A stretch of DNA of 64,000 nt from Pseudomonadota bacterium (GCA_963204835.1 CAUJHJ010000020.1:109293-173292); one strand, 5' to 3'. Shown: positions 8,085-16,835, numbered from the stretch's first letter. The notes: generated by a model from the letters alone, not told the origin. Translations and numbers: made by a program.

Positions 8085-9364
8085 ACGACCCCGCCTGGAT
8101 CGAGGCCGCCCTCACCGGCGCGCGCGCCCAGGCGATCGCGGCCTTGCTGCGCTACTTCCGCAACCTCGATACGGCGGAAGAGGCCTTCCAGGAAGCCTCG
8201 CTGCGCGCGCTGCGGACCTGGCCACTGAAGGGGCCACCGCGCGATCCGGCCGCCTGGCTGATCCTCGTCGGCCGCAATGCGGCGGTCGATGCCGCACGGC
8301 GCAGGAAGCGGCACGAACCATTGCCTGCGGATGACGTGCTGTCCGACCTGGAGGACACCGAATCCGCGCTGGCGGACCGGCTCGACGGCGAGGCCTATCG
8401 CGACGACATCCTGCGGCTGTTGTTCACCTGCTGCCACCCCGGGCTGCCCGCGACCCAGCAGGTCGCGCTCGCACTGCGCATCGTCTCGGGACTTTCGGTC
8501 GCGCAGATTGCGCGTGCCTTCCTCGTAAGCGATGCCGCGATGGAGCAACGCATCACGCGCGCCAAGGCGCGTGTCGCCAGGGCGGCAATCGCCTTCGAGG
8601 CACCGGGCGCGCCCGAGCGCGCCGCGCGGGTCGCCGCGGTCGCCGCGATGATCTATCTCGTCTTCAACGAAGGTTACTCGGCGGGCGGCGGGGCGAACGA
8701 CATGCGCCGCCAGTTGTGCGGCGAGGCGATCCGCCTCGCGCGCCTGCTGCTGCGCCTCTTCCCGGCGGAACCCGAGATCATGGGCCTTGCAGCCCTGATG
8801 CTGCTGCAGCACGCGCGCTCGGCGGCGCGCCTCGATGCCGGGGGCCAGATCGTGTTGCTCGATGCGCAGGACCGAACGCTATGGAATCGGGCGGAAATCT
8901 ACGAAGGGCTCGCGCTGCTCGACAAGGCCCTGCGGCATGCGCGACCGGGCCCCTACCAGGTGCAGGCCGCGATCGCGGCGCTGCATGCGCGGGCCGCGAG
9001 GCCCGAGGATACGGACTGGCAGGAAATCGACTTCCTGTACGCGACGCTCGAGCGGATGCAACCCTCGCCCGTCGTGTCGCTCAATCGCGCCGTGGCGGTG
9101 TCGAAACTGCGCGGCGCGCAGGCTGCGCTCGAGCTGATCGAACCACTCGGCGAGCGCCTCGCCGGGTACTTCCATTTCCACGGAGTGCGGGGCGCGCTGC
9201 TGCTGCAGCTCGGGCATGCGGGACAGGCGCGGGAAGCCTTCAACCGCGCCATCGCGCTCGCCAACAGCCCGGCCGAGGCGGCGCATATCCGCGCGCACCT
9301 CGATCGGCTCGATGCCGACCCGAATGTCAGGCCGGCGGGCGGGCCGAACCGTCGAGCGTCGTGA
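8081..9364 (+). CDS. ECF42-type RNA polymerase sigma factor with C-terminal TPR-like extension
   Basis: Region sigma-2 lies at about 15-75 (RYFRNLDTAEEAFQEASLRAL, then AWLILVGRNAAVDAARRR). Region sigma-4 lies at about 105-165 (LPATQQVALALRIVSGLSVAQIARAFLVS). A long C-terminal domain of about 250 residues follows, including the NEGYSAGGG motif characteristic of group ECF42, and helical repeats (QIVLLDAQDRTLWNR, AGQAREAFNRAIALANSPAEAAH). At 427 residues it is about twice a normal ECF factor, as expected for ECF42. No anti-sigma factor gene is adjacent; the fused domain and the overlapping DGPF gene are thought to control such sigmas. Its end overlaps the convergent amidase gene by 38 bp. Confidence 0.92.
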   Translation: MNDPAWIEAALTGARAQAIAALLRYFRNLDTAEEAFQEASLRALRTWPLKGPPRDPAAWLILVGRNAAVDAARRRKRHEPLPADDVLSDLEDTESALADRLDGEAYRDDILRLLFTCCHPGLPATQQVALALRIVSGLSVAQIARAFLVSDAAMEQRITRAKARVARAAIAFEAPGAPERAARVAAVAAMIYLVFNEGYSAGGGANDMRRQLCGEAIRLARLLLRLFPAEPEIMGLAALMLLQHARSAARLDAGGQIVLLDAQDRTLWNRAEIYEGLALLDKALRHARPGPYQVQAAIAALHARAARPEDTDWQEIDFLYATLERMQPSPVVSLNRAVAVSKLRGAQAALELIEPLGERLAGYFHFHGVRGALLLQLGHAGQAREAFNRAIALANSPAEAAHIRAHLDRLDADPNVRPAGGPNRRAS

Positions 9365-10250
9365 TCGGGCCGTAGAGCTCCGGCCGCCGGTCGCGGAACA
9401 CGAACCAGTTGTTGCGCAACTGCTCGATCTCCGCGAGATCGAAGGTGGCGGTCAGCACCGCGTCGCCCTCCTCGCCCGCCTCGGCGACCTTGGCGCCGGT
9501 CGGGTCCGCGATGAACGACGAGCCGTGGAAGCGGATCCACAGGCCCTCGGGGTCCTGCAGCGAGCGCTCGATGCCGTAGCGATTCGAGGCGATCAGCGGC
9601 ATCACGTTCGCCGCCGCATGCCCTTGCTGCGTTCGCTGCCAGTGTTCGCGCGAATTGACCGGCAGGGCCGGCGGCGGCTCGCTGCCGATCGCGGTCGGAT
9701 AAAGCAGCGCTTCGGCGCCCATGAGCGCCATGCAGCGCGCACTTTCCGGAAACCACTGGTCCCAGCAGATGCCGACGCCGAGGCGCGCGTGGCGCGTGTT
9801 CCACACCTTGAAGCCGGTGTCGCCCGGCGCGAAGTAATTCTTCTCCTGGTAGCCGGGCCCGTTCGGGATATGCGACTTGCGATAGGTCCCGAGCACGCGG
9901 CCGTCGGCGTCGATGATCGCGATCGAGTTGTAGAACACCTGCCCCGCGCGCTCGAAGAAGCTCACGGGCAGCACGACGCCGAGTTCGCGCGCGATCGGCG
10001 CGAAACGCCTGACCGCGGCGTTGTCCGCGAGCCCCGTCGCGAGCGCAAGATGGCGCGTGTCCTGCTCGATGCAGAAATACGGCGTCTCGAACAGCTCCTG
10101 CAGCAGGATCACCTGCGCACCGCGCGCGGCGGCTTCGCGCACCAGCCGTTCCCCCGTCGCGAGATTGGCGGCCACGTCCCAGCCGCAGGCGAACTGCGTG
10201 GCGGCAAACGTCACGGGACGCGGGGCAGCAGTCAGGTGCGACGGCAACAT
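9327..10250 (-). CDS. aguB: N-carbamoylputrescine amidase-like nitrilase superfamily enzyme
   Basis: The enzyme would hydrolyse N-carbamoylputrescine to putrescine, CO2 and ammonia. The nitrilase triad is complete: Glu52 (LQELFETPYFC), Lys125 (YRKSHIPNGPGYQEKNYF) and Cys162 (GICWDQWFPE). The segments ELFETPYFC, HIPNGPGYQEKNYF and CWDQWFPE are close to those of known AguB proteins, and 307 residues is near the family length. The partner agmatine deiminase (aguA) is not in the window, so the substrate assignment rests on sequence alone. It overlaps the convergent sigma factor gene by 38 bp. Confidence 0.85.
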   Translation of the reverse strand: MLPSHLTAAPRPVTFAATQFACGWDVAANLATGERLVREAAARGAQVILLQELFETPYFCIEQDTRHLALATGLADNAAVRRFAPIARELGVVLPVSFFERAGQVFYNSIAIIDADGRVLGTYRKSHIPNGPGYQEKNYFAPGDTGFKVWNTRHARLGVGICWDQWFPESARCMALMGAEALLYPTAIGSEPPPALPVNSREHWQRTQQGHAAANVMPLIASNRYGIERSLQDPEGLWIRFHGSSFIADPTGAKVAEAGEEGDAVLTATFDLAEIEQLRNNWFVFRDRRPELYGPITTLDGSARPPA

Positions 10251-10297
10251 CGGCGCGAGCTTAGGGCCAGAAGCCGGGCTTGGCTACCGTGCGGCCC

Positions 10298-10993
10298 TCA
10301 CTGCCGGGTTTCGACCTCGGCGGCGGGGAAGAGTGCCTGGTCGAGCGCCTTCACGTAGATCTGCTCGTCGGCCGGGCCTGGCACGAGGACATGGCGATTG
10401 AAGAGCAGGTTCGGGATCGTGTTCACGCCGAGCAGCAGCAGGCGGCGTTCGTCTTCGACGACCTCGTCGTAAGCTGCCTTCGGGTCGCTCAGTTCCTCGA
10501 GCAACAGCGCAGGCAGGCCGCACTCCGCACCGATCCTGGCGAGCTCCCCGATCGAGCCGATGTCACGGCCCTGCTCGAAATAGGCGCGGAAGATCGCATC
10601 GAGCACCCGGCCGTGCAGCCCCTCCGCCGCCGCGAGCTTGACGAGCCGGTGCGCCGCGGTCGTGTCGGGCATCCCGGCGAGTTTCGTGAAATCGAAGTGG
10701 ATGCCGAGCGCCTCCCCGGCCTCGGCGAGGCTCGACTCGGCAAACTCGACGCTCACGCCTTTCGGCAGGCGGGTTGCGAGGTGATCGCGCCAGTCGCGCG
10801 GGGCCGGCGCCTCCGGGCGCTTGAGCCGCAGCGGATGCCAGCGCAACTCCCGCACCGACACACCCTGCAGGTGCTCGAGCGCGCGCGCGAGCCGGCGCGT
10901 GCCGAGAAAGCTCCAGGGGCAGGAAAAATCGCCGACCAGGTCGATGTCGAGGCTGCCTGCGGGTACCACGGGAAATGAAACGGGAGCACTCAT
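10298..10993 (-). CDS. FrnE-like DsbA-family thioredoxin-fold protein with CPWS active site
   Basis: The 231-residue protein matches the DsbA/FrnE family: an N-terminal DFSCPWSFLG at 22-31, a helical insertion, and a cis-proline segment GVNTIPNLLFN near 195-205. FrnE proteins normally have CPWC; here the second cysteine is serine (Cys25, Ser28). A simple CxxC dithiol exchange is therefore not possible. It may act as a reductase or isomerase with one cysteine, or like the related glutathione-dependent 2-hydroxychromene-2-carboxylate isomerases. There is no signal peptide, so it is probably cytosolic. It starts 53 bp after the Gfo/Idh gene on the same strand. Confidence 0.8.
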   Translation of the reverse strand: MSAPVSFPVVPAGSLDIDLVGDFSCPWSFLGTRRLARALEHLQGVSVRELRWHPLRLKRPEAPAPRDWRDHLATRLPKGVSVEFAESSLAEAGEALGIHFDFTKLAGMPDTTAAHRLVKLAAAEGLHGRVLDAIFRAYFEQGRDIGSIGELARIGAECGLPALLLEELSDPKAAYDEVVEDERRLLLLGVNTIPNLLFNRHVLVPGPADEQIYVKALDQALFPAAEVETRQ

Positions 10994-11046
10994 GCCGCAG
11001 ATATGGGGACGGCGGAGCCGGAAGCAAGCGGAACCCGGCACCACGC

Positions 11047-11991
11047 CTATCTTTTGCCGGCCGACACTTCCCGGGTGATGCGGATGGCGGTCTCGAGCGC
11101 GCGCAGCCCGTCTTCGCCAGTGACGACCGGCGGCCTGCCTTCGCGGGCGCAGTCGATGAAGGATTCGATCTCGGCGCGCAGCGCATCGCCCTGCTCGAAG
11201 CTCTGCTCCTCGATCGTCACCGGCAGCTGGCCTTCGCTGGGCTCCCCGGCGCGCTTCCTGATCACCGTGAGGATCCGCTGCTGCAGGTCGATCGACAGGT
11301 ACGCGTCGTCCTCGAAAAGCCGCAGCTTGCGCTCGGTCTTCAGGCTCACGCGGCTCGCGGTCGTGTTCGCGACGCAGCCGTTCTCGAAGCGGATGCGCGC
11401 ATTGGCGATGTCGATCTCGTCGGAAAATACCGGCGCGCCCACGGCCTCGAGCGAGGCGATCGGGCTGCCGACGATCGCCTGCACGATGTCGATGTCGTGG
11501 ATCATGAGGTCGAGCACGACGTTCACGTCGGTGCCGCGTTCCCGGTAGGGCGCGAGCCGGTGGCACTCGATGAAGCGCGGCGTGCGCAGGCAGGGTTCGG
11601 CGGCGCGCACCGCGGGATTGAAGCGTTCGAGATGCCCGACCTGCAGCACCCGGCCGGCCTTGCGGGCAGCCTCGATGAGCATGCGCGCCTGCTCCGCGGT
11701 CTCGGTGATCGGCTTCTCGACCAGCACATGCGCGCCGGCCCGCAGGAAGTCGTGCGCGATCTGGAAGTGGGCCGGCGTGGGGGTCACGACGCTGACGGCG
11801 TCCACCTCGCCGAGCAGTTCACGGTAGTCCGCCACCGGGCGCGCGCCCGTCTCCGCCGCGACGCGCATGCGCGCCGATTCGGTCGCATCGGCCACCGCGA
11901 TGAGGCGGCTGCCCGTCGCCTGCGCGTACTTTTGCGCGTGAAACCGCCCGAGGTACCCGACGCCGATGACAGCCGTGCGAAATTGAGACAT
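11047..11991 (-). CDS. Gfo/Idh/MocA family NAD(P)-dependent oxidoreductase (possibly GnnA-like)
   Basis: The 314-residue protein has the Rossmann motif GVGYLG at 10-15, the family EKP motif at 92-94 (VLVEKPITE) and the catalytic region DLMIHDIDI with His165. The start (VIGVGYLGRFHAQKYA) and the HLERFNPAV segment resemble sugar-nucleotide dehydrogenases found near lipid A genes in some Proteobacteria (GnnA, UDP-GlcNAc 3-dehydrogenase). No lpx genes or GnnB transaminase lie nearby, so this specific role is only a possibility. The upstream 81 bp separate it from a divergent small membrane protein gene. Confidence 0.82.
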   Translation of the reverse strand: MSQFRTAVIGVGYLGRFHAQKYAQATGSRLIAVADATESARMRVAAETGARPVADYRELLGEVDAVSVVTPTPAHFQIAHDFLRAGAHVLVEKPITETAEQARMLIEAARKAGRVLQVGHLERFNPAVRAAEPCLRTPRFIECHRLAPYRERGTDVNVVLDLMIHDIDIVQAIVGSPIASLEAVGAPVFSDEIDIANARIRFENGCVANTTASRVSLKTERKLRLFEDDAYLSIDLQQRILTVIRKRAGEPSEGQLPVTIEEQSFEQGDALRAEIESFIDCAREGRPPVVTGEDGLRALETAIRITREVSAGKR

Positions 11992-12081
11992 CGCGGCAGC
12001 CTACAGCGAACGGCGCGCGGATCACAGCGCGCGCAAGCCAGTCGCGCCGGACGCCGCCATGCGCGGTATGCTCCCCGCCCC

Positions 12082-12375
12082 ATGGCGCGCTTGCCCGAAA
12101 TCCTTCGTTCCCGGCCCTGGCCGCAACGCGAGGCCCTGCTGCTGTTCGCGGCACTGATCGTCGGCCTGATCCTGCTGCCACCCGCGGTCTACTACACCGG
12201 CCACGAGATGCTCGGGCCGTACGCGCGCGGCGGATTGCCGCAATTCTGGGGCGACTACTTCGCCGGCCTCGTCCACGGCAGCCTGCCCGGATGGCTTCTC
12301 GCGCTCGGCCCCTACGCCTGCGTTATGTTCGGTCGCGGTGCGCGGCTCGCCTGGCGCCTCGGCGCCCGAGTGTGA
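12082..12375 (+). CDS. Small two-helix membrane protein of unknown function
   Basis: This 97-residue protein has two hydrophobic segments, at about 20-37 (LLLFAALIVGLILLPPAV) and 65-82 (GSLPGWLLALGPYACVMF), with a basic N-terminus and a basic C-terminal tail. I do not recognise the family. A possible -10 hexamer TATGCT lies at 12067-12072, 9 nt before the ATG, and there is no Shine-Dalgarno. It is divergent from the Gfo/Idh gene. Its stop codon lies inside the CRP-like site at 12371-12386. Confidence 0.65.
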   Translation: MARLPEILRSRPWPQREALLLFAALIVGLILLPPAVYYTGHEMLGPYARGGLPQFWGDYFAGLVHGSLPGWLLALGPYACVMFGRGARLAWRLGARV

Positions 12376-12386
12376 ACTGCATCACA
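12371..12386. promoter_or_regulatory. CRP/Clp-like binding site (TGTGA-N6-TCACA)
   Basis: TGTGA and TCACA are separated by exactly six bases (ACTGCA). This is the perfect core consensus of the cAMP receptor protein and its Xanthomonad relative Clp. The site overlaps the stop codon of the preceding membrane protein gene and lies 80 bp before the ATG of the 72-residue gene. A class I activation position on that gene is plausible. Confidence 0.6.
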
Positions 12387-12466
12387 TTTTCCGACGCGGC
12401 AGTCCGCGACGGTTCGCGCAGTGCGACACTCTTCGTTGTCGAACAATGATTTAGACCGGGGAAGCG

Positions 12467-12685
12467 ATGAAGGACATGACTCAGGGGGCGGGGCCATCGC
12501 CCGCGCAGTCCGTGGCGCAAGGCAAGCTGACGGACGCCCGCAATGCCAACACACTGACGCGCATCAGCCTCGAGCTGACGCGTTCCTTCGAGATGGACGA
12601 AGCGAATCGCGGTACGGACCCGTACAACTCGCTGGGTGGCGCAGGCCCCTCGCAGGCCTGGAACAGGCAGCGCGCACGCCGCTGA
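12467..12685 (+). CDS. Small soluble protein of unknown function (72 aa), behind a CRP-like site
   Basis: The protein is polar and probably disordered. It has no signal peptide or membrane segment, a central helix-like part (LTRISLELTRSFEMDE) and a tail rich in glycine, serine and arginine (NRGTDPYNSLGGAGPS). I do not recognise a characterised family. The frame looks genuine: it has a plausible Shine-Dalgarno (GGGGAAG) before the ATG, its own intergenic region with a CRP-like site, and it ends 13 bp before the convergent peptidase gene. A weak -10 (AACAAT) lies at 12442-12447. Carbon- or growth-phase-dependent expression is an inference from the upstream site. Confidence 0.6.
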   Translation: MKDMTQGAGPSPAQSVAQGKLTDARNANTLTRISLELTRSFEMDEANRGTDPYNSLGGAGPSQAWNRQRARR

Positions 12686-12698
12686 CGCCGCGGCGCAA

Positions 12699-14351
12699 TC
12701 AGGGCCGCGGGCCGCGGCTGCGGTCGCGCGCCGCGCGGAATTCGTTGTCCGCGTTCCAGTTCGGGAACGCCGCGTCGTTCGCGAGCCGGCTGCCGATCGC
12801 GTAAATCAGGTCCACCACTTCGAGCCCCGCGCCGAGCTGCGCATCGGGCGTGTAGTTGTCGCCGACCTGGTGATAGCGCCTCGCCACGTAGTCGGCCTCG
12901 CGCGCCGCGCCCGCGGCGGCGCCTCCCTGCACGTCGTCGATGCCGGTCTTCAGGTAGAGCGCCGGCACGCCCGCCTGCGCGAAGCTGAAATGATCGGATC
13001 GATAGAAGTGCCCTTTTTCGGGCAGTGCCTCGGGCACCGGCGTGAGGCCGCGGCGCGCGGCCTCCTCGGCGAGGTAACGATCGAGGTCCGATGCGCCCGC
13101 GCCGACCACGCGCACGTCACGCGTGCGCCCGCCGAAGTACAGCGCGTCCATGTTGAACACCGCAACCGTCTGCGCCAGCGGCACGAGCGGATGGGCGACG
13201 TAGTACTCGCTGCCGAGGAGCCCCTGCTCTTCGGCCGTGACCGCCAGGAACACGACCGTACGCTCGGGCCGCGCCAGCGCGCGCTCGAAGGCGTCCGCAA
13301 TGGCGAGCAATCCGGCGACCCCCGTCGCATTGTCGACCGCGCCGTTGAAGGTCTGGTCGCCCTCCCCACCCTGCGTGCGGCCGAGGTGGTCCCAGTGCGC
13401 CACGTAGAACACGTACTCACCCGGCCGCTTGCTGCCGGGGATCGCGGCGATCACGTTGGCGGAGTTCGACTTGCGCAGGGAATTCTCGACGCCAGCGGTG
13501 GCGCGCACCGGGAGCGGCACAGGCCTGAAGCCACGCGTGCCCGCCGCCTTCTTCAGGGCCTCGAAGTCCTGCCCGGCCGACGCCAGCAACGCAGCGGCGC
13601 GCTCGTGCGTCAGCCAGCCTTCGATGGCGACGCGGCCCGCGCGCCCGTCGCCCGCCTGCATGTCGAGCTGCGGATTCGCCCAGCTGTTGACGACGGTCGG
13701 CCAGCCGTAGGCCGCGGGCACGGTCTCGTGCACGATGAGCGCCGCGGCGGCGCCCTGGCGCGCGGCCTCCTCGAACTTGTAGGTCCAGCGGCCATAGTAG
13801 GTGAGCGCGCGGCCGCGGAAGAGCGACTCGTCGCCGCTCGCGAAGCCGGGGTCGTTGATCAGGATGAGCGCCGTCTTGCCCTTCATGTCGACGCCCGCGT
13901 AGTCGTTCCAACCGTACTCGGGCGCCACCACGCCATGGCCGACGAACACGACCGGGCTGTCGGCGATCGCGGCGGCCGGCACCTGCCGCTTCGTGAACAC
14001 GACCGCGTCCGCGCCGAACTTCATCGTTTCGACGCCGCGAGGGGTGGTGAACGAGAGGCGCGGCTCGGGCTTCGGCGCGATCTCGAGCAAGGGCACCGGC
14101 TGGATGAAGCTGCTGCCCGCGATCGGCACCGCACCCAGCGCACGGAACTGCTCGACGAGGTACGCGACCGTCTTCTCCTCGCCCGCAGTGCCGGGCATGC
14201 GGCCCTCGAAGGCGTCGCCCGCGAGCGTCGCGAGGTGCCGCGCGTACACGGCCTCCTGGACGGGCGGAGCCGCCGCTGCGATGGACGCCAGCCACAGCAG
14301 GGGAACCGCGAGCACCCGGCGGCGGTCGAACGTGCGTGCGATGCGGTTCAT
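12699..14351 (-). CDS. Exported M28 family zinc metallopeptidase with PA domain
   Basis: The 550-residue protein has an N-terminal signal peptide ending near AAAAPP (about residue 30). A PA-type insert spans about 130-250 (VVFVGHGVVAPEYGWNDYAGVDMKGK). The M28 catalytic domain shows the expected zinc ligands and catalytic acid: His319 (AHWDHLG), Asp340 (GAVDNATG), Glu374/Glu375 (TAEEQGLLG), Asp402 (NMDAL) and His454 (RSDHFSF). It is likely a periplasmic or secreted aminopeptidase/carboxypeptidase; specificity is unknown. The ATG overlaps the stop of a small membrane protein gene (ATGA), so the two form an operon. Confidence 0.92.
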   Translation of the reverse strand: MNRIARTFDRRRVLAVPLLWLASIAAAAPPVQEAVYARHLATLAGDAFEGRMPGTAGEEKTVAYLVEQFRALGAVPIAGSSFIQPVPLLEIAPKPEPRLSFTTPRGVETMKFGADAVVFTKRQVPAAAIADSPVVFVGHGVVAPEYGWNDYAGVDMKGKTALILINDPGFASGDESLFRGRALTYYGRWTYKFEEAARQGAAAALIVHETVPAAYGWPTVVNSWANPQLDMQAGDGRAGRVAIEGWLTHERAAALLASAGQDFEALKKAAGTRGFRPVPLPVRATAGVENSLRKSNSANVIAAIPGSKRPGEYVFYVAHWDHLGRTQGGEGDQTFNGAVDNATGVAGLLAIADAFERALARPERTVVFLAVTAEEQGLLGSEYYVAHPLVPLAQTVAVFNMDALYFGGRTRDVRVVGAGASDLDRYLAEEAARRGLTPVPEALPEKGHFYRSDHFSFAQAGVPALYLKTGIDDVQGGAAAGAAREADYVARRYHQVGDNYTPDAQLGAGLEVVDLIYAIGSRLANDAAFPNWNADNEFRAARDRSRGPRP

Positions 14352-14635
14352 CGCGGCCAATAGATCCAGCCGGCAAGCACGAGGCCGGCGACGAGCGCGA
14401 CATGGGCGGCCGGGCGCCAACCTCGGGCGCGGATCTCGCCGATGAAGCTCGTGGCGGCAAGCGAGGTCAAGACGAAAGCCAGCCCGATCGCCTGCAGCAG
14501 CGGCCCGCGCTCCTCGGCGATCCGGTCGGCGTGCTCGGGCAGGAACAGGAGCACGATGCCGGTCAGGGTAAGGGCGACGAAAATCGACAATGTCGACCCC
14601 ATCACGATTCCGATGAGCATGGCGAGCGGTCGCAT
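14348..14635 (-). CDS. Small integral membrane protein, operon partner of the M28 peptidase
   Basis: The 95-residue protein has three hydrophobic segments: MLIGIVMGSTLSIFVALTL at about 6-24, GLAFVLTSLAATSFIG at about 51-66 and AHVALVAGLVLAGWIYW at about 77-93. No named family is recognised. The start is set by a good Shine-Dalgarno (AGGAGA) upstream of the ATG, and the stop overlaps the peptidase start. A TACAAT hexamer on this strand at 14705-14710 could be its -10 box. Its role is unknown; translational coupling suggests a link to the peptidase. Confidence 0.75.
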   Translation of the reverse strand: MRPLAMLIGIVMGSTLSIFVALTLTGIVLLFLPEHADRIAEERGPLLQAIGLAFVLTSLAATSFIGEIRARGWRPAAHVALVAGLVLAGWIYWPR

Positions 14636-14732
14636 GGTCTCCTGCCTGTTGGGCCGCGCCGCGGGCTTGTCGCCTGCGCCGCTGCGTTCTAGCCTAGACT
14701 GTCCATTGTAACCGAGCCTATTCGAGCCCCGA

Positions 14733-16835
14733 ATGCCCGCACGCCGCCTGTCCGCCGGATTCCTCGCCTCCACGCTCGCCGTGGTGCTCGCCGTCATCGC
14801 GGGCTCCTCGCAGGCGCCTGCCGGCACCTCGGCGCTCCCGCCGGGGGCGATCGCGCCTTCCGAGCGCCACCGCCTCGTCGCGCGCCGCGTCGGCATGATC
14901 CTCGAGGACACGCACTATCGCGGCGCGGACATCGACGACCGCATGTCGGCGCAGGTGTACCAGCGCTACCTCGACTTCCTCGACGGGCAGCGCAGCTATT
15001 TCCTCGCAAGCGACATCGCCGAGTTCGACCGCTATCGCCTGCGCTTCGACGACATGATCCGCACCGGCGAGATCGAGCCGGCCTACGCGATCTTCGCGCG
15101 CTTCCAGCAGCGCAACCGCGAGCGCATCAAGTTCGCGCTCGCGCAGCTCGACAAGGAACCCGACTGGACGGTGGACGAAAGCTTCGCGTTCGACCGCAGC
15201 AAGGCAGGCTGGCTGCCCGATGTGGCGGCGCTCGACGAACTGTGGCGCAAGCGGGTCAAGAACGACGCGCTCGGCCTGCTGCTCGCCGGCAAGAGCTGGG
15301 CGGAAGCCAGCGACACGCTGCGCAAGCGCTACGACCGCGTGCTGAAACGCGTCGACCAGGTGTCCGCCGAAGACGTGTTCGAGAACCTGATGAATGCGTA
15401 CGCGCGCACCTACGACCCGCATTCGAGCTATTTCTCGCCGCGCAATTCCGAGGAATACCGCATCCAGATGAGCCTCAACTACGAGGGCATCGGCGCCTCG
15501 CTGCAGCTCATCGACGACTTCGTGACCGTCATGGGCATCATCGAGGGCGGGCCCGCCGCGGTGGCCGGCACGCTCAAGCCCACCGACCGCATCGTCGCCG
15601 TGGCGCAGGGCGCCGACGGCGCCTTCACCGACGTGATCGGCTGGCGCATCGACGACGTGGTGCAGCTGATCCGCGGCAAGGGCGGCACCCTCGTGCGCCT
15701 GCACGTGCTGCCGGCCGGCGCGGCGCCCGGCGCGCCGGAGAAAACCCTCGCCTTCACCCGCAACAAGGTCACGCTCGAAGCGCAGGCCGCGCAGAAATCG
15801 CTGCAGACGATCGAGCGCGGCGGGCGCAGCTATCGCATCGGCGTGATCAACGTGCCGGGCTTCTACCAGGACATCGCCGCGCAGAACGCCGGCGACCAGG
15901 ACTACCGCAGCACCACGCGCGACGTGCACCGCCTGATCGACGAGTTGCAGAAGGAAAAGATCGACGGCCTCGTGCTCGACCTGCGCGGCAACGGCGGCGG
16001 CTACCTGCCGGAGGCGACCGCCCTCACCGGCCTGTTCATCGATCGCGGGCCCGTCGTGCAGTTGCGCGATTCGGGCGGGCGCACCGAAGTGCTCGACGAT
16101 CCCGACCCGGGCGTCGTCTATTCGGGCCCGCTCGCGGTGCTGGTCGATCGCTTCAGCGCCTCGGCCTCCGAGATCTTCGCCGGCGCGATCCAGGACTACC
16201 GGCGCGGCATCGTTCTCGGGCAGCAGACCTTCGGCAAGGGCACCGTGCAGAACCTCGTGCCGCTCGACGGTTACGCGAAGAAGCCCGTGAACGGCCAGCT
16301 CACGGTCACGATCGGCAAGTTCTACCGCGTCACCGGTGAGAGCACGCAATTGCGGGGCGTGTCGCCCGACGTGCCGCTCGCATCGCTCATCGACATGAAG
16401 GATGTCGGCGAGAGCTCCCTCGAGGAAGCCCTGCCCTGGGACCGCATTCCCGGCGTACCCTTTCGCGCGACCGGCAGCGACGACGTGCGCCCGGCGGCAC
16501 TCGCGAGCGAGGAAGGCCTGCGTGCGGCGGCCGATCCCGACTATCGCTGGCTGGTGGCCGACATCGCCGCCGTGCAGGACGTGCGCAAGCTGACGTCGGT
16601 CTCGCTCAACCTCAAGGCCAGGCGCGAGGAACGCGCCGCGCAGGACCGCGAGCGCCTCGCGCGCGAGAACCGGCGGCGTGCGGCGCTCGGCCAGCCTGCG
16701 CTCAAGTCCGTCGAGGAAATTGCCGCGGACGACGCACCCGACATCGTGCTGAACCAGGCCGCCCAGGTCATGGCGGACATGGTGGGCGGCCCGGCGGCTG
16801 CACTGGCCCCGAAAACGGTGTCCAGGTCGCCCTAA
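14733..16835 (+). CDS. prc: Carboxy-terminal (tail-specific) protease Prc
   Basis: Prc cleaves periplasmic proteins from exposed C-termini and, in E. coli, limits peptidoglycan hydrolases. The 700-residue protein starts with a signal peptide (about 1-30). It has the long N-terminal helical domain (DRMSAQVYQRYLDFLDGQRSYF), a PDZ domain at about 240-330, and the S41 core with LDLRGNGGGYLPEA. The Ser/Lys dyad is Ser477 (SASAS) and Lys502 (TFGKGTVQ), 25 residues apart as in E. coli Prc. A C-terminal charged helical region resembles the family's DUF3340. It is divergent from the small membrane protein/M28 operon with 97 bp between. Confidence 0.95.
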   Translation: MPARRLSAGFLASTLAVVLAVIAGSSQAPAGTSALPPGAIAPSERHRLVARRVGMILEDTHYRGADIDDRMSAQVYQRYLDFLDGQRSYFLASDIAEFDRYRLRFDDMIRTGEIEPAYAIFARFQQRNRERIKFALAQLDKEPDWTVDESFAFDRSKAGWLPDVAALDELWRKRVKNDALGLLLAGKSWAEASDTLRKRYDRVLKRVDQVSAEDVFENLMNAYARTYDPHSSYFSPRNSEEYRIQMSLNYEGIGASLQLIDDFVTVMGIIEGGPAAVAGTLKPTDRIVAVAQGADGAFTDVIGWRIDDVVQLIRGKGGTLVRLHVLPAGAAPGAPEKTLAFTRNKVTLEAQAAQKSLQTIERGGRSYRIGVINVPGFYQDIAAQNAGDQDYRSTTRDVHRLIDELQKEKIDGLVLDLRGNGGGYLPEATALTGLFIDRGPVVQLRDSGGRTEVLDDPDPGVVYSGPLAVLVDRFSASASEIFAGAIQDYRRGIVLGQQTFGKGTVQNLVPLDGYAKKPVNGQLTVTIGKFYRVTGESTQLRGVSPDVPLASLIDMKDVGESSLEEALPWDRIPGVPFRATGSDDVRPAALASEEGLRAAADPDYRWLVADIAAVQDVRKLTSVSLNLKARREERAAQDRERLARENRRRAALGQPALKSVEEIAADDAPDIVLNQAAQVMADMVGGPAAALAPKTVSRSP

